A stretch of 64,000 bases of DNA from Farysia itapuensis (taxonomy: Eukaryota; Basidiomycota; Ustilaginomycetes; Ustilaginales; Ustilaginaceae), in contig JALBYC010000039.1 of NCBI GenBank assembly GCA_023212645.1, positions 28,232 through 92,231 on the forward strand, in the 5' to 3' direction. A program made the position numbers and the translations under genes. Positions 29,401 to 40,928 of this stretch are shown here, one piece after another (positions within the stretch are counted from its first letter, which is position 1; every line of letters starts with the position of its first letter). The notes under the pieces are model-generated. The model was given only the letters and a program-made list of their open reading frames with translations, was not told the origin of the DNA and did not search any database.

Positions 29401-32400
29401 CTTTTTGCAATTCTGAGCCTGCTCGTTCGGCATGCAGACCTCTTCTACAGCAGTCGCGAGATGTTCATGCCTCACATCGTCAGCAACCTGACTAAGCTCG
29501 GCTTGGTCGCCAACGTGAATGTCGAGTCTCGCATGCTCGCTGTCGACCTCGTTGACCTCTTACGAAAGTGGGAGAAGCGACGACAAGAATACGTTGAGTC
29601 GCGGGAAAAGCCTTCCGATGCTACCACAGAGACTGACGGTGAAGGTGGCAAGAAGGCTACTGGAAAGCGTGCTTCGGGTGGCACAGATGAAGCAATTACG
29701 ATCAAAAAGGTCCGAATCGACGAGTCGGGCAATTCCTCCTCACCTGCTCCTGCTACCAGTGCAAAGAGCGCGGCTGTTGCTTCAACCACGCAGGCCACTT
29801 CGGCTACCTCCCTTGCGCTCTCTCCTGCCGACCACGAGTATCTCATGCCAATGAGTCTGCGTGAAATGACCGTCGGCTTCTTGGTCCGCTTCGTGTCTTT
29901 GTCGATGGAGCCCATCTCGAAAGGTGGCATTGTGTCCAAAGCCGCTGATTTGCTCACCGAGATTCTCAAGGCGCCATATTGGTCTGACGTGCAGGTCCGT
30001 TTGTCTATCTTCCAACGTCCCTTGATTCATACCGAGATCAACGAGCAGAACACACCGGTCATCTGCAACGCCCTTCGCACCTTGCAAATCGTGATCCAGG
30101 ACAAGTCAGATGCCTACATTGTGCCTCACGTTCCACAGCTGCAGAAGCTTTTGGAGAAGAGTGCATCGACTGACGACATGGCTTTGGCCGAAGCTCAAAA
30201 GCCAGTGCTAGAGCGAATCTTCCAGGTCATCCCTGACGCTCCGGCGGAGAAAGACGCCGATGGTGATGCCGACATGGACGATAACGCGGACGGTAACACT
30301 GACGAAAAGGAAGGCAAAGACGGTGCTGCCAAAGAGTCGGATCCATCTGACGAGCTTGGTGCTTTCCGAACGTTTGCAGAAAACCTGATTGCGGACGGGC
30401 TGAAACAGAGTCAGCATCTCTTCAGCGTCTTCACGATGCTGGAAGCCTGGAGCCAGAGCAAGCCGGAAAAGATTGACGGTCATCTGCCCGCCCTCAGCAA
30501 AGCGCTTAGCAAATTGACGAAAGAACATCTCGCTGCACCGACGCCAATTCCACCTAATGACCCGAATCTGAAGCTGCTGATGCTCGTTTTGGAACTGCTT
30601 AAGCGCCGAATCTCGAACCTTCACGATCAGCGACGATGGTTCTTGTCTGCCCTGGTTCAGCTCGTTGAGCGCTCTTCGTCTCTCGAATTGTGTCGCTTCC
30701 TGCTATCCACCATGTCCAAGTGGATCCTGGAACAGCGCGAGTCTTTCCCTACCGTCAAGGAAAAAGCTGGTATCTTGCTCAAGATGATGTCGTTCGAGAA
30801 TCGGGACAATGACTCACTTCTGCGTGACTACCTCGACTTGATTCACGCCATCTATACGACGCCTGCATTTGCTCGAACCGAGCTGACTGTCCGGCTCGAA
30901 AACGCTTTCTTGCTTGGATGTAGGCACAAGAATCCACAAGTCCGCCAGAAATTCGTTGACATCTTCGACCGAACTCTTGTGCGGGGCTTGGCGGGACGCA
31001 TGCAGTACCTCCTCGGTCATCAAAGCTGGGACTATCTGGCCGACACTTACTGGCTCAACCAAGTTCTCGATTTGATGCTGGGCACAATCGACTTCAACAG
31101 GCCTCTGTTGCCGCCAAACTCTTCACAGCTCGGCAGAAACGGCAGCGTCTTTGTGCCGACCCTCAAAAATCTGCAGGTTGGTGACTTGCTTACATCCGTG
31201 CGGGCGCTGCTGCATACAGACAACAATGTGTCCCATCAACTATGGGTTTCATTCTTCTCTGCAGCGTGGAGAGCTATCAGCAAGAAAGATCATGACGATA
31301 TCACACGCGCCCTCATTGGCGTGCTGACGCGCGAATACAACCTCAAACAGGTCGGAAAGCGTCCAAATGTTGTCCAGACACTGTTAGAAGGCGCCCTCTC
31401 TTGCAAGCCGCAACTGGAATTGCCTCCTCACGTTGTCAAGTATCTTGGAAAGAGCTTCAACGCTTGGCATATTTCGATTGAGCTCTTGCAAAATCTCCTG
31501 CGATCTTTGCCACGCCAAGATGATGCCATTCGAGAAGCTGGTCAAGACGCTCTGACGGAGCTGTTTGCGGAGCTGTCGGAGGAAGACATGTTCTATGGTC
31601 TGTGGCGAAGGCGTTGCGTGTACGCCGAGACCAACAGCGCGATCTCATTCGAGCAGATTGGCATGTGGAACCAAGCGCAAGTTCAGTACGAGAACGCTCA
31701 AGTCAAAGCTCGCTCTGGTGTTCTGAATTTTACCGAGGCCGAATATCACCTGTGGGAAGATCAGTGGGTGTTCTGCGCGCAAAAGCTTCAACAATGGGAT
31801 CTGCTCACGGATCTCGCCAAGCTCGAGGGCGACAACGATCTACTGCTCGAATGTGCTTGGAGACTATACGACTGGACAGCGGAACGCGAAACGCTTGAAC
31901 AAGCACTGGAAAGCTTGTCTGCCTCCGCGACACCGCGCCGTCGAGTGTTTGAAGCATACATGGCACTGCTTAAATCTCAGGCTGGACAGGACAAGCCTGC
32001 CGAGTTTGGACGTATCTGCGATGAAGCAATTCAGCTGACGCTCAAGAAATGGCACTCGCTGCCTGACACTGTCACCATTGCACATGTCCCCCTTCTCCAA
32101 ATCTTCCAGCAGTTCGTCGAACTGCAAGAGGCAAGCACGATCTTTGCCAGTCTTGCTCACACGAACGCCACGAATCTTGATCAGCGGTCTGCTGAGCTCA
32201 AGGCACAAATGCAAACGTGGCGAGAGCGTCTACCCAATCTCTGGGATGACATTAATGCGTGGTCGGACCTTGTGGCTTGGCGACAGCATGTGTTTGGTGC
32301 GATCAACAAGGCGTACTTGCCACTGGTCCCCGTGATTCAGCAGAGGGACGGACAAAATGCATCGACTAATTCATACGCTTATCGAGGCTATCACGAGACG

Positions 32401-35196
32401 GCTTGGATCATCAACCGCTTTGCGCATGTTGCCAGAAAGCACTACCTCAATGACGTGTGCATTTCTTCGCTCACCAAGATCTACACTCTGCCCAACATCG
32501 AGATCCAAGAAGCTTTCTTGAAGCTGCGAGAGCAGGCCAAGTGTCACTTCCAGAACCCGAACGAGCTGACTCAAGGTCTAGATGTGATCAACAACACAAA
32601 TCTGATGTTCTTCGCCGCGCCGCAGAAGGCCGAGTTCTTCACGCTCAAAGGCATGTTCATGGCACGCCTTGGCTTGAACGACGAGGCCAATCACGCATTT
32701 GCAACAGCCATTCAGATGGACCTAAACCTCGCCAAGGCTTGGACTGAGTGGGGACGCTACAATGACCGCCTTTTCCGCGATCGACCGCTTGAGCTTGCAG
32801 CTGCAGGCAATGCCGTCAGTTGCTACCTCCAAGCCGCAGGCCTTTACAAGAATGCTAAAGTGCGCAAGGTGCTCATTCGCGTCTTGTGGCTTCTGTCGTG
32901 CGATGACTCCAAAGGTACCGTCTGGCAGGCCTTTGAGGGCTTCAAAGGAGATGCACCGATCTGGTACTGGATTACCTTTATTCCTCAGCTTCTTCAGTCT
33001 CTCAGTCACAAGGAGGCGCGCTTCGCCAGAAAGATGCTCATGTCAATCGCCAAGACATTTCCTCAATCGCTATACTTCTACCTGCGAACGACCAAGGAAG
33101 ACTTTGTTGCTGTCCGACGACAGACTCTCATGGCAGCTCAACGCGCTGCTCAGCAGCAAGCTCGTCAGCAGCAGGCTGCCACGGCGGCTCAGGGCCAGAC
33201 TGCACCGCAGCCCAGCGCTGCCAACGCTGGTGCAAGCAATGGTTCTGCAGCTGGCGTCAATGGCAGTGCTTCTGCGGCAAATGCAAGCGACGCCAAGACT
33301 CCTACAGCCACTTCGGCTCCTGGCTCGCAACCTTCATCGAGCCCAACAAAGCCGGAGCCGAATACTGGCGCAGGGGAGACAGGCAAATCTGACACTGCCA
33401 ATGCTGCAAATTCTCAACAAGGCCAAGGCCAGGCAGGCCCTCCGGCTCTCGCGATGCCTCGACAGCCATGGGACTATGTCGATGAAATCCTCAACATTCT
33501 CAAGACAGCGTTCCCCTTGTTGACTCTGACAATGGAGAACATTGCGGAGCAAATCCAGCAACGCTTCAAGCCGACCAACGAGGAAGACATCTACCGTTTG
33601 ACCAATGCGCTGCTCAATGACGCTCTTCAGCAGTACATACAACGTGCTGTCTCGCCGAACGACAATGGTGCTCTCCCTGCCTCATCTCAGGCGAATGTCA
33701 TTCGATTCGCCGAAAATCTGCCTCCTGGTCCATTGAAGAACTCTTTCGAAGAAGATTTCGTCAAATCGAAGCCGACGCTGCGTGACTATGTCTCCAAGCT
33801 GCAGAGATGGAGGGACAGGTACGAAACCTCTTTAGATCGACGTCCGAGCAAGCAGCACCTAGAGCACTGCTCCCACTACTTGGTCGAGTTCCAGCACCAG
33901 AAGTTTGACGAAGTCGAAGTGCCCGGCCAGTATCTCAAGCTGGAGGACAATAACTCCGACTTTGTCAAGATATCCCGCTTCATGCCTGTCTTCGAGATGA
34001 TTCGTAGCTCGGGCATGTGCACACGAAGATTGACGATCTTGTCCAACAAAGGCACGTCTCACGCCTTTGCTGTTCAATTGCCATCGGGCCGTTACTGCAG
34101 ACGCGAGGAGAGAATCTTCCAGCTATTGAGATTCTTCAACCGCATTCTCGAAAGGCGTAAGGAGACGCGAAAGCGAGGCTTGACGTTCCACGTACCTACA
34201 GCGCTTCCCCTCGCACCACAGGTCCGCCTGATCGACCACGATGCCGGCTTTGTCAGTCTGCAAGATGTCTACGAAAAGCACTGTGAAGAGCTGGGCATCG
34301 GCAAGGACGATCCCGTCATTGCGTGGGTCGAAAAGATGAGGAGCACATGGGATGGCGGACAATTGTCTTCGAACCAAGCACTGTCCGTCCCCGGCGCCCC
34401 TACTACGCGAGGCAACGTCGACTTTACGAACCTGCGCATGGATTTAATGGAGGAGATTTCGACGAAATACGTGCCCGACAACGTTCTGACCAGGTATCTG
34501 ACAAGATCAGCAGCTACGCCTTCCGACTTGTACCTGCTGCGCAAGCAGTTCACGCTGCAGGTGGCCGCTACGTCCTTTGTCACATACTGCCTGTTCATCT
34601 CGAATCGTCTTCCTAATCGCATTCACATCTCGCGTAACAGTGGACAGATTGCCATGTCAGACGTCGTGCCGACATTCAACCCTGCGGCTCCGCAGTTCAA
34701 ATCGACAGACCCAACGCCATTCCGTCTCAGTCCGAATCTGCAACACTTTATCGGACCTATCGGCATCGAGGGCGTGTTGACGTCTTCGCTCATGGCACTT
34801 GGCAGGACGCTGACGGAGCCCGAGAGAAATTTGGAAGAGTACCTGGGCATCTTTGTTCGCGACGAGCTCAACGTCTGGCTTCAGGGGGCGCAACGGCAAG
34901 CAGCTCAGCAGCAGGGCGGAGCACCGGCATCACTTCCCACCGAAGCACCGAAAGAAGTCGTCCTCACCAACGTGCTCGAGATTGTCAAGCGCGCAAAGCT
35001 CATCTCTTGCCGACACGAGCTAGATCGAACAGCCGCTTCGGCTGCTGGCCCCGGTGCCCCTGGCGCTGCAGGCGCTCCAGGATCTGGCTCATCAGGCACG
35101 ACTCCCGTCAGCAGCGTTGTCCTTGATCTCATCAATTCAGCCAGCAACCCGAGTAAACTCGCCCTGCAGGACCCAACGTGGAGTCCTTGGCTATAA
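23499..35196 (+). CDS. TRA1: SAGA/NuA4 subunit TRA1 (PIKK-family pseudokinase, two exons)
   Basis: CDS 23499-23583 joined to 23654-35196, 3875 residues. A 70-nt intron (GTAGGT..GTGCAG) separates a 28-codon first exon beginning MAATPDASSRR. TRA1 is the activator-binding scaffold shared by the SAGA and NuA4 histone acetyltransferases. Order: a very long HEAT-repeat region, a FAT domain (about 2600-3170), a low-complexity Gln/Ala/Ser insert (about 3150-3250), a PI3K-like domain (about 3430-3750) and a C-terminal FATC ending NPSKLALQDPTWSPWL. The kinase catalytic loop is degenerate (SNRLPNRIHISRNSGQIAMSDVVP): the DRH and DFG elements are lost, as expected for Tra1. Acidic Ala/Ser/Lys-rich linkers occur near residues 1660-1740. 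The frame is open through more than 11.5 kb. Confidence 0.95.
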
Positions 35197-35283
35197 CACA
35201 TTTACTACCACTCGTTCACTCTTGTCACAGAATGATTCCTTGTCTTGTCCATTTGACTGTGTGCATATATGTGCTACAAATGA

Positions 35284-38200
35284 TCAACGGCGTTTGAGAC
35301 TGACGTTGATACGCCTACGAGGTCTGCCGTTGACTTGCTCGTCGAGTTGGGGCTCTTCTCCTTCCCCCTCTGTATCCGAATCTTCGGCGTATCGCTTGCT
35401 GGAGCTGAGACGCGTGCTTGTACGTCCGCTTGTTCTTCTTGGGCTTGGGCTAGGCTCCTGCTGCGTATTGGCGCCCGATTTACGACGACTTGGTCTCGAC
35501 ACTCTGGCAGGCTCCTCACTTGGTCCCGGAACGCGACTCTTTTTTGCAGGTGGCGGAGCGTCGTCGATGTCAGAGACTGAATTCGAGTGCGCGTCATCTC
35601 CGGAATCGTCGAGCGTGTTTGATGCCAGCTGCGCCATCGAGATGATCTTTCTCTTGACGCCAGAGGCTGGACTGCTTACCGACGTCGGAGACTCAACGTT
35701 ACTCAGCTGAGGTGAGGACCCTGGACCGCCATTCTTGTGCCTCGCACGAGGGTCTGCCACCTCTTCCATGTCTGGCACTTTGCTGGGCGAGAAATACTTG
35801 CTTTTGGACCCAGCAGCAATGGTCTTGGGATCCGCCTTCTCCAGCGAGGTCTCATCGACGTCATTGATCTTGTCGCGATACTGTTCTTGCACCCTTTTGG
35901 CGATGCGCAAAGCGTTGATGAGCTTGCGCCAATTTTTCATGGCTCTGTCCATCTTTTTGTTCTGTTGCTTTAGAGCGTCTTCTTGCTCTTGCTGCCAGAA
36001 GGCTTGCTCGACAAGCTCGCCGCTGTCTGCTGCAACAACGATCCCGGTGATCTTGGGCATACCGCGCTGTTTGCGGAATTCAAAACCGGTGATGGCCTCA
36101 GCGAAAGGCACACCGAGTTTCTTGGCCACCTTAGCAACACCGGAGAACGGTAGATGCACTGCTCCCGCGGGAAGCATGGTAGGGACGAACAGATCGATGT
36201 TTCCGAAAGCATTGGTCGGGATATGCCCATCTGGGCCAACGGGCGGGGGCACATACAGCTTTGTCTGAAAATCGGCATATAGGCCCTCTTGTGCAACCTC
36301 GCGACCTTCTGATCGAGCTTGCTCTTCTGCGCGCTTATTGGCCAATGTGTACCCGCGCGATTTGACAAACTTCAGGGCTACCTCGTCGTCCTTGACTACT
36401 TTTCCCTCGTTGAACCATTGTCGAGCTGAGCGCAACGTCAAAACATCCGACTTTGGAAACACTGGCGTACCTTGAAACGTGGCTATCTGACGCCGAGGGA
36501 AGATGACCTCGTCTCGCTTGAGGTTCTTTTCGATAAAATAGATGGGGTGATCCTTGAACCCTGCCATAGAAGTAGGCAGTGGCTCCCTGGAACTGTGATC
36601 TTGCAATTCTGCGTCTTCCATTGCATCTCTGTCAAGCTTTTGAGGCCGATGTAAGGCTTGAGCCACTTTACTCCACCAATCCTGTTCGCCTTTAGCTCGT
36701 GTGGGCGGGCGCAAACGCGAGACCCTGGAATTTAACGTTTTGGTGTAGCGCGCGGTGACATCGCGGGCATAACCATCTTCTTCGAAACCAACGACGTAGA
36801 TGAATTTGTTCTGCCTGTCCGAGGTCGCGGGCTCCATGTACCGATTGCCGGATGGACGCACAAGGGCTCGAACAGGATCGACGGTAATCCATTTTTGATA
36901 TGGTTTCGAAAAGACTTCGACCCACATTGTTGGTGGCGCTTGCAGGTCTACCGGGGGAGCCACGTCATCGTCCAGGGCAGCAACCTCGGAAGACTTGAGC
37001 TGTTTCGGGCGGAACGGTCGCAACTTGACGGTATGTTGCACCTTGAGAGGGGTTTTGAGACCCTTCCATTTGTCCGGTCGGTAGTCACCATCATCAGCGT
37101 CTTCTTCCGCGTCTGCGTCAATCTCAATTGCTTCAGCGTTGGTTGTCCCTTTCTTTGTCTTTTCCAGTTTGGTTGAGGCAGCCGAGGTGTCAGACTGGGT
37201 ATCGTCCAAGTCGATGGGCGCAGTTTTTTTGCCAACACTCTGCTTTGGTTTCGTGCTGGTCTTTGATGGCGTCTTTCGTGTTTTAGAAGCAGTAGCGCCA
37301 AGCACGGCTTTTTTGGCCAGATTTGTACCATTTTTGGCTTTCGCACCTGCCGGGGTCTCGGCCTCTTCCACACCACTGTGATAGGCATCTGAGCTGTTCG
37401 TAGAACGGACACTGACAGCGCGTTGCGAACTCCGCGAGTTTACTGTCGCTTGACTGTCATATTCGTCATCGGAAGTGAACTCGTCGAGAGGCTTAGAGGC
37501 GAATTTGGGCGTGCCTGCAGTGATCTTTGCACGCAGCTGATTGACCTTCTTCTCTGCCTGACTACCTGGTTGAGCGGTGTTGGCGAGCTTGCTTGCGCCT
37601 ACGCTCCACGGCATCGGCTGGGGACTGACGACCAGCCTGGCAGGGATACCCAAAGACCGACATAAGGCACAAAAGAGCTGCGCGCTCGTTTCTCTGGAGC
37701 CACGGAGGGCAATAGCGCGTTGCAAAAGATCCGCGGCTGAACCAATTTTTTCAGCTGGCGGCAACAGTCGTAGGTAGACCGGACGTATTGCTGGACCTGG
37801 GGCAAAAATTGTAATTTCCATAGTTTTTGCAGAAGTCTCCGTGAGCAATGCCTCCTCATCGTTTGCGTTTGAGGAAGCACCCCCGGCACTGGAACCTGCT
37901 TTTGCTCTGCTTTTGCCCTTGACCGATGACTGTTTCGCTGCCTCTCTAGCCTTCTGGCGCTTGACAGTCTCTCGACGTTCTCGTTTGTGCCTATCTTCTC
38001 TTTGAGCGGCAGATTCGACGAGCCAGCCATCGACACGAACACCCGCGCCCGAAAGAACGCCGGTGGCAATATCTTGGTCAGGCTGCCGTAACGCAGATTT
38101 GGCAGTCATGTCAGGATCTAATTTGAAGCGAGCAGCCCACCACCGTACAAGCTCGGAAAGAAAGCTTTCAAACATGCGGATCCTTTCCCTCTGCTCGGGA

Positions 38201-39030
38201 ACCTTTTTAGGATGGATAGTACGGAGCCTGGTATACATGTGCTCGGGCATGGAATCTGCCAGATGGTCACGTAGACTCTGGTCGTTGCACCACTTGTTTC
38301 GCACTCGTGTATGAGCCAGGACAGACAAGACATATAGTTTGTGTGTATGTATGCGGTTCTGTCGGTCTCGAGGCGTGAGGATGTTGCTGGATTTTTTCTT
38401 CGATGCATCAGACTCTTGCTTCTTGCTTCGACTATCCATTGAGATCTCAACTCCTTTGTGCTGTCCTTTACCGTCTTTGAATATTGGTACGGTGGCTGGT
38501 GCTTCCAAGGCATCCCCTTCGTCGCCTTCGTCTCCTTGATCACCGTCCACAGCTCTAGATTGTGCCTCATGGTACGCGGCGGCGTAGATGTCTTCCAGAT
38601 TCTGTGCAGACGAGTCTCCGGGGGTATCGACCAGATCGACGTTTTCCATGTCTAAGTCTTCATCTTCTCCATCAGGTCCTCCCACTTCGACGTCTTCGAA
38701 CTCGAGCATGTCTGCGTCCTCATTGCCGACGGATCCATCTGTGGAGAGTTCAATGATATCTTCTGCTTTGGGCCTATTTCGTTTTGCGGCTGAGAGCACT
38801 GTGCCCCTTCCAGGCACAGTAGGGTGAGCCGGCATATTTCCAATCCTGGATGGATTGCTTGTGCTGGATGAAGATTGGTTGGTGAAGGCACGGTGATGGC
38901 TGTCGTCCGGCTCCGGACTGCTGTCGTTAATGCTGTGGACGTCGAGCACCTCTTCGGGCTCTAGCTCGGGTCTGTTGTCCTTCAGCTTTTTGGGTCTCCT
39001 CCGTCTACTAACATGTGGCGATGCTTTCAT
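35284..39030 (-). CDS. RAD4: XPC/Rad4-family DNA repair protein
   Basis: A 1248-residue protein for damage recognition in global-genome nucleotide excision repair. A basic and acidic disordered N-terminus (about 1-210) precedes the transglutaminase-like domain. That domain is split: ETSAQLFCALCRSLGIPARLV lies near 445-465 and MWVEVFSKPYQKWITVDPVRAL near 700-720, with a charged ~230-residue insert between. The three beta-hairpin domains follow: BHD1 (about 820-880, HPIYFIEKNLKRDEVIFP), BHD2 (about 880-940) and BHD3 (about 940-1015, NIDLFVPTMLPAGAVHLPF, GFEFRKQRGMPKITGIVV). The C-terminal 200 residues are disordered and end in basic RRRINVSLKRR. Fungi can have two Rad4-type paralogues; which one this is cannot be read here. 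It is tail-to-tail with TRA1 (87-bp gap). Confidence 0.92.
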   Translation of the reverse strand: MKASPHVSRRRRPKKLKDNRPELEPEEVLDVHSINDSSPEPDDSHHRAFTNQSSSSTSNPSRIGNMPAHPTVPGRGTVLSAAKRNRPKAEDIIELSTDGSVGNEDADMLEFEDVEVGGPDGEDEDLDMENVDLVDTPGDSSAQNLEDIYAAAYHEAQSRAVDGDQGDEGDEGDALEAPATVPIFKDGKGQHKGVEISMDSRSKKQESDASKKKSSNILTPRDRQNRIHTHKLYVLSVLAHTRVRNKWCNDQSLRDHLADSMPEHMYTRLRTIHPKKVPEQRERIRMFESFLSELVRWWAARFKLDPDMTAKSALRQPDQDIATGVLSGAGVRVDGWLVESAAQREDRHKRERRETVKRQKAREAAKQSSVKGKSRAKAGSSAGGASSNANDEEALLTETSAKTMEITIFAPGPAIRPVYLRLLPPAEKIGSAADLLQRAIALRGSRETSAQLFCALCRSLGIPARLVVSPQPMPWSVGASKLANTAQPGSQAEKKVNQLRAKITAGTPKFASKPLDEFTSDDEYDSQATVNSRSSQRAVSVRSTNSSDAYHSGVEEAETPAGAKAKNGTNLAKKAVLGATASKTRKTPSKTSTKPKQSVGKKTAPIDLDDTQSDTSAASTKLEKTKKGTTNAEAIEIDADAEEDADDGDYRPDKWKGLKTPLKVQHTVKLRPFRPKQLKSSEVAALDDDVAPPVDLQAPPTMWVEVFSKPYQKWITVDPVRALVRPSGNRYMEPATSDRQNKFIYVVGFEEDGYARDVTARYTKTLNSRVSRLRPPTRAKGEQDWWSKVAQALHRPQKLDRDAMEDAELQDHSSREPLPTSMAGFKDHPIYFIEKNLKRDEVIFPRRQIATFQGTPVFPKSDVLTLRSARQWFNEGKVVKDDEVALKFVKSRGYTLANKRAEEQARSEGREVAQEGLYADFQTKLYVPPPVGPDGHIPTNAFGNIDLFVPTMLPAGAVHLPFSGVAKVAKKLGVPFAEAITGFEFRKQRGMPKITGIVVAADSGELVEQAFWQQEQEDALKQQNKKMDRAMKNWRKLINALRIAKRVQEQYRDKINDVDETSLEKADPKTIAAGSKSKYFSPSKVPDMEEVADPRARHKNGGPGSSPQLSNVESPTSVSSPASGVKRKIISMAQLASNTLDDSGDDAHSNSVSDIDDAPPPAKKSRVPGPSEEPARVSRPSRRKSGANTQQEPSPSPRRTSGRTSTRLSSSKRYAEDSDTEGEGEEPQLDEQVNGRPRRRINVSLKRR

Positions 39031-39286
39031 CCACTCGCATTGGCCGTTGGCGCTCCTAGCACCACCAGCGTGTGTTGCGATGCAAGGCAGAGAAGACGTT
39101 TGGCGCAGTTGGGCGGCTTACCGACAAGCGAAAACCGAGATCCGGATACTTGTTGAAATATTGAAATGTGGAGAATCCATGCTTGACTCAGCACAGAATT
39201 CGCAACCGCCTGCATACAATCATCATATTGATTACAGCGCTAACATATTTGGACAGGTGGCGAAAGTTATGGGCTAGCATGGTCTC

Positions 39287-40928
39287 TTACATCTTACCCT
39301 GAACGTTCTTGACGTTAGTGGTGGGCCATTCGTACGACTCATTGTCGCGCTTGTAACCATACTTGGCAATGAATTTGTTGAGACTGGCTGGACCACGGCT
39401 CCCGTAATCGTAGGGTTCGTTCTTGATTTTGCCGGCATCGATAGCGTGCAGAAGGGGGGTGAATATGGCCCACGATACGTCCAGCTCATCGTCTCGCACA
39501 AAGTTGGAGTGGTCCCCTTTGAGCGCGTCAAGGATGAGAGCTTCGTACGCTTCTGGGATGCGCACTTCCGAGAATCGGTCCTTGTACGTCAGGTCAAGAT
39601 CGGCAGGAAGCGTAGCCATCTCAAGACCAGGCTTCTTGGAGTTCATCTTGATGTAGACCGCTTCGTCAGGCTGAATGCGGATTACCAGCTCGTTGCGTGG
39701 AATGTTGTCAAACAAGCCTTGAGGCGTGTCCTTGAATTGGACACGGATTTCGACTTTGGCCTCGTCAAGGGCCTTGCCTGCCTTGAGGATGAACGGGACA
39801 CCCTTCCAGCGCTCGTTGTTGACATACAAAGCCAATGCCGCGAATGTAGGACAGTTGCTGTCTTTGGGAACCGTGTCATCATCTTTGTAACCTGGCTTGC
39901 CGTTAGCCGCTGAATACTGGCCAATCAAGACGTCCTTCAGCTCAATGGAAGGAACCGATTTGAGCACTTTGACTTTCTCGTCGCGGATGTCCTCTGCAGA
40001 GAAGGATTTTGGCCTCTCCATTGCGAGCAAGGACAAGACCTGTGACAGGTGATTCTGCTGGATGTCACGGATGATTCCGAATTCGTCAAAGTAGCCGCCA
40101 CGGCCTTCGGTGCCGAAAGGCTCTTTGAACGTGATTTGCACATTGTCCACCAGCTTATTGTTCAGACCAGCGTCAAAGAAGGGGTTTCCGAATCGCATGA
40201 TGAGAAGGTTCTTGACCATTTCCTTCCCGAGGTAGTGGTCAATGCGGAATGTCTCCTCCTCCTTCCAGAGACCTTTAAGGGCACCAATCATCTCACGACT
40301 GCTTTCCAAATCTTTGCCGAACGGCTTTTCGATGACAATTCGATTGTGGCCCTTGTCAGAGTAGCAGTTCTTCTTGAGGCCCTTTGCGACGACGGTGAAC
40401 ACATTGGGCGGAAGTGCCATGTAAAAAAGACGGCTGGGTTTGTCGCCCTTCATGCCGCTCTCAATGTTGTTGAGCTCTTCGTTGAGCTTCTGGAAAGATT
40501 CGTCTTCATCGTACTGGCCGGAAATATACTGGCAGATCTCGAGAAACCCGGACTGGGCCTTCTTGCCTTCGTCGTCGTCAACGTTCTTCAAATGGCCAGT
40601 GATCTTTTCCTGAAAGGTGTCCTTGTCCATCTTAGTTCGAGCATAGCCGACGATGTGGGTGGACTTGGGCAAGAGTCCGAGTCTGAAGAGATTGAAGAGA
40701 GCCGGGAACGTCTGGAGACAATTTAGATGGTCAGTAGTGCATTTGTGAAGTGCGCGTCGTCATAATCTCTTACCTTCTTCTTGGCCAGATCACCGGAAGC
40801 TCCAAGCACTGCACAAGCAAAGACGGTGAGATGAGTTTAGGGGAGTTGAAGAGGTGAGATCCATGTGATTACTCACCTACGATGATGGTCTCATTCTCGA
40901 ACGCGACTGCGCTTGATGAGCCGGGCAT
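39287..40928 (-). CDS. ZWF1: Glucose-6-phosphate 1-dehydrogenase (three exons)
   Basis: The first, rate-limiting step of the oxidative pentose phosphate pathway: glucose 6-phosphate plus NADP+ to 6-phosphogluconolactone plus NADPH. I reconstructed the exons as 40877-40928 (52 nt), 40774-40808 (35 nt) and 39287-40711. They join in frame to 503 residues beginning MPGSSSAVAFENETIIVVLG. Splicing restores the Rossmann motif GASGDLAKKKTFPALFNL, which is cut by both introns. Other landmarks: RIDHYLGKEMVKNLLIMRFGN (substrate site with the catalytic histidine region), IVIEKPFGKDLESS, GGYFDEFGIIRDIQQNH and IRIQPDEAVYIKMNSKKPG. Length is normal for a fungal enzyme. It lies upstream of and co-directional with RAD4. 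Confidence 0.95.
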
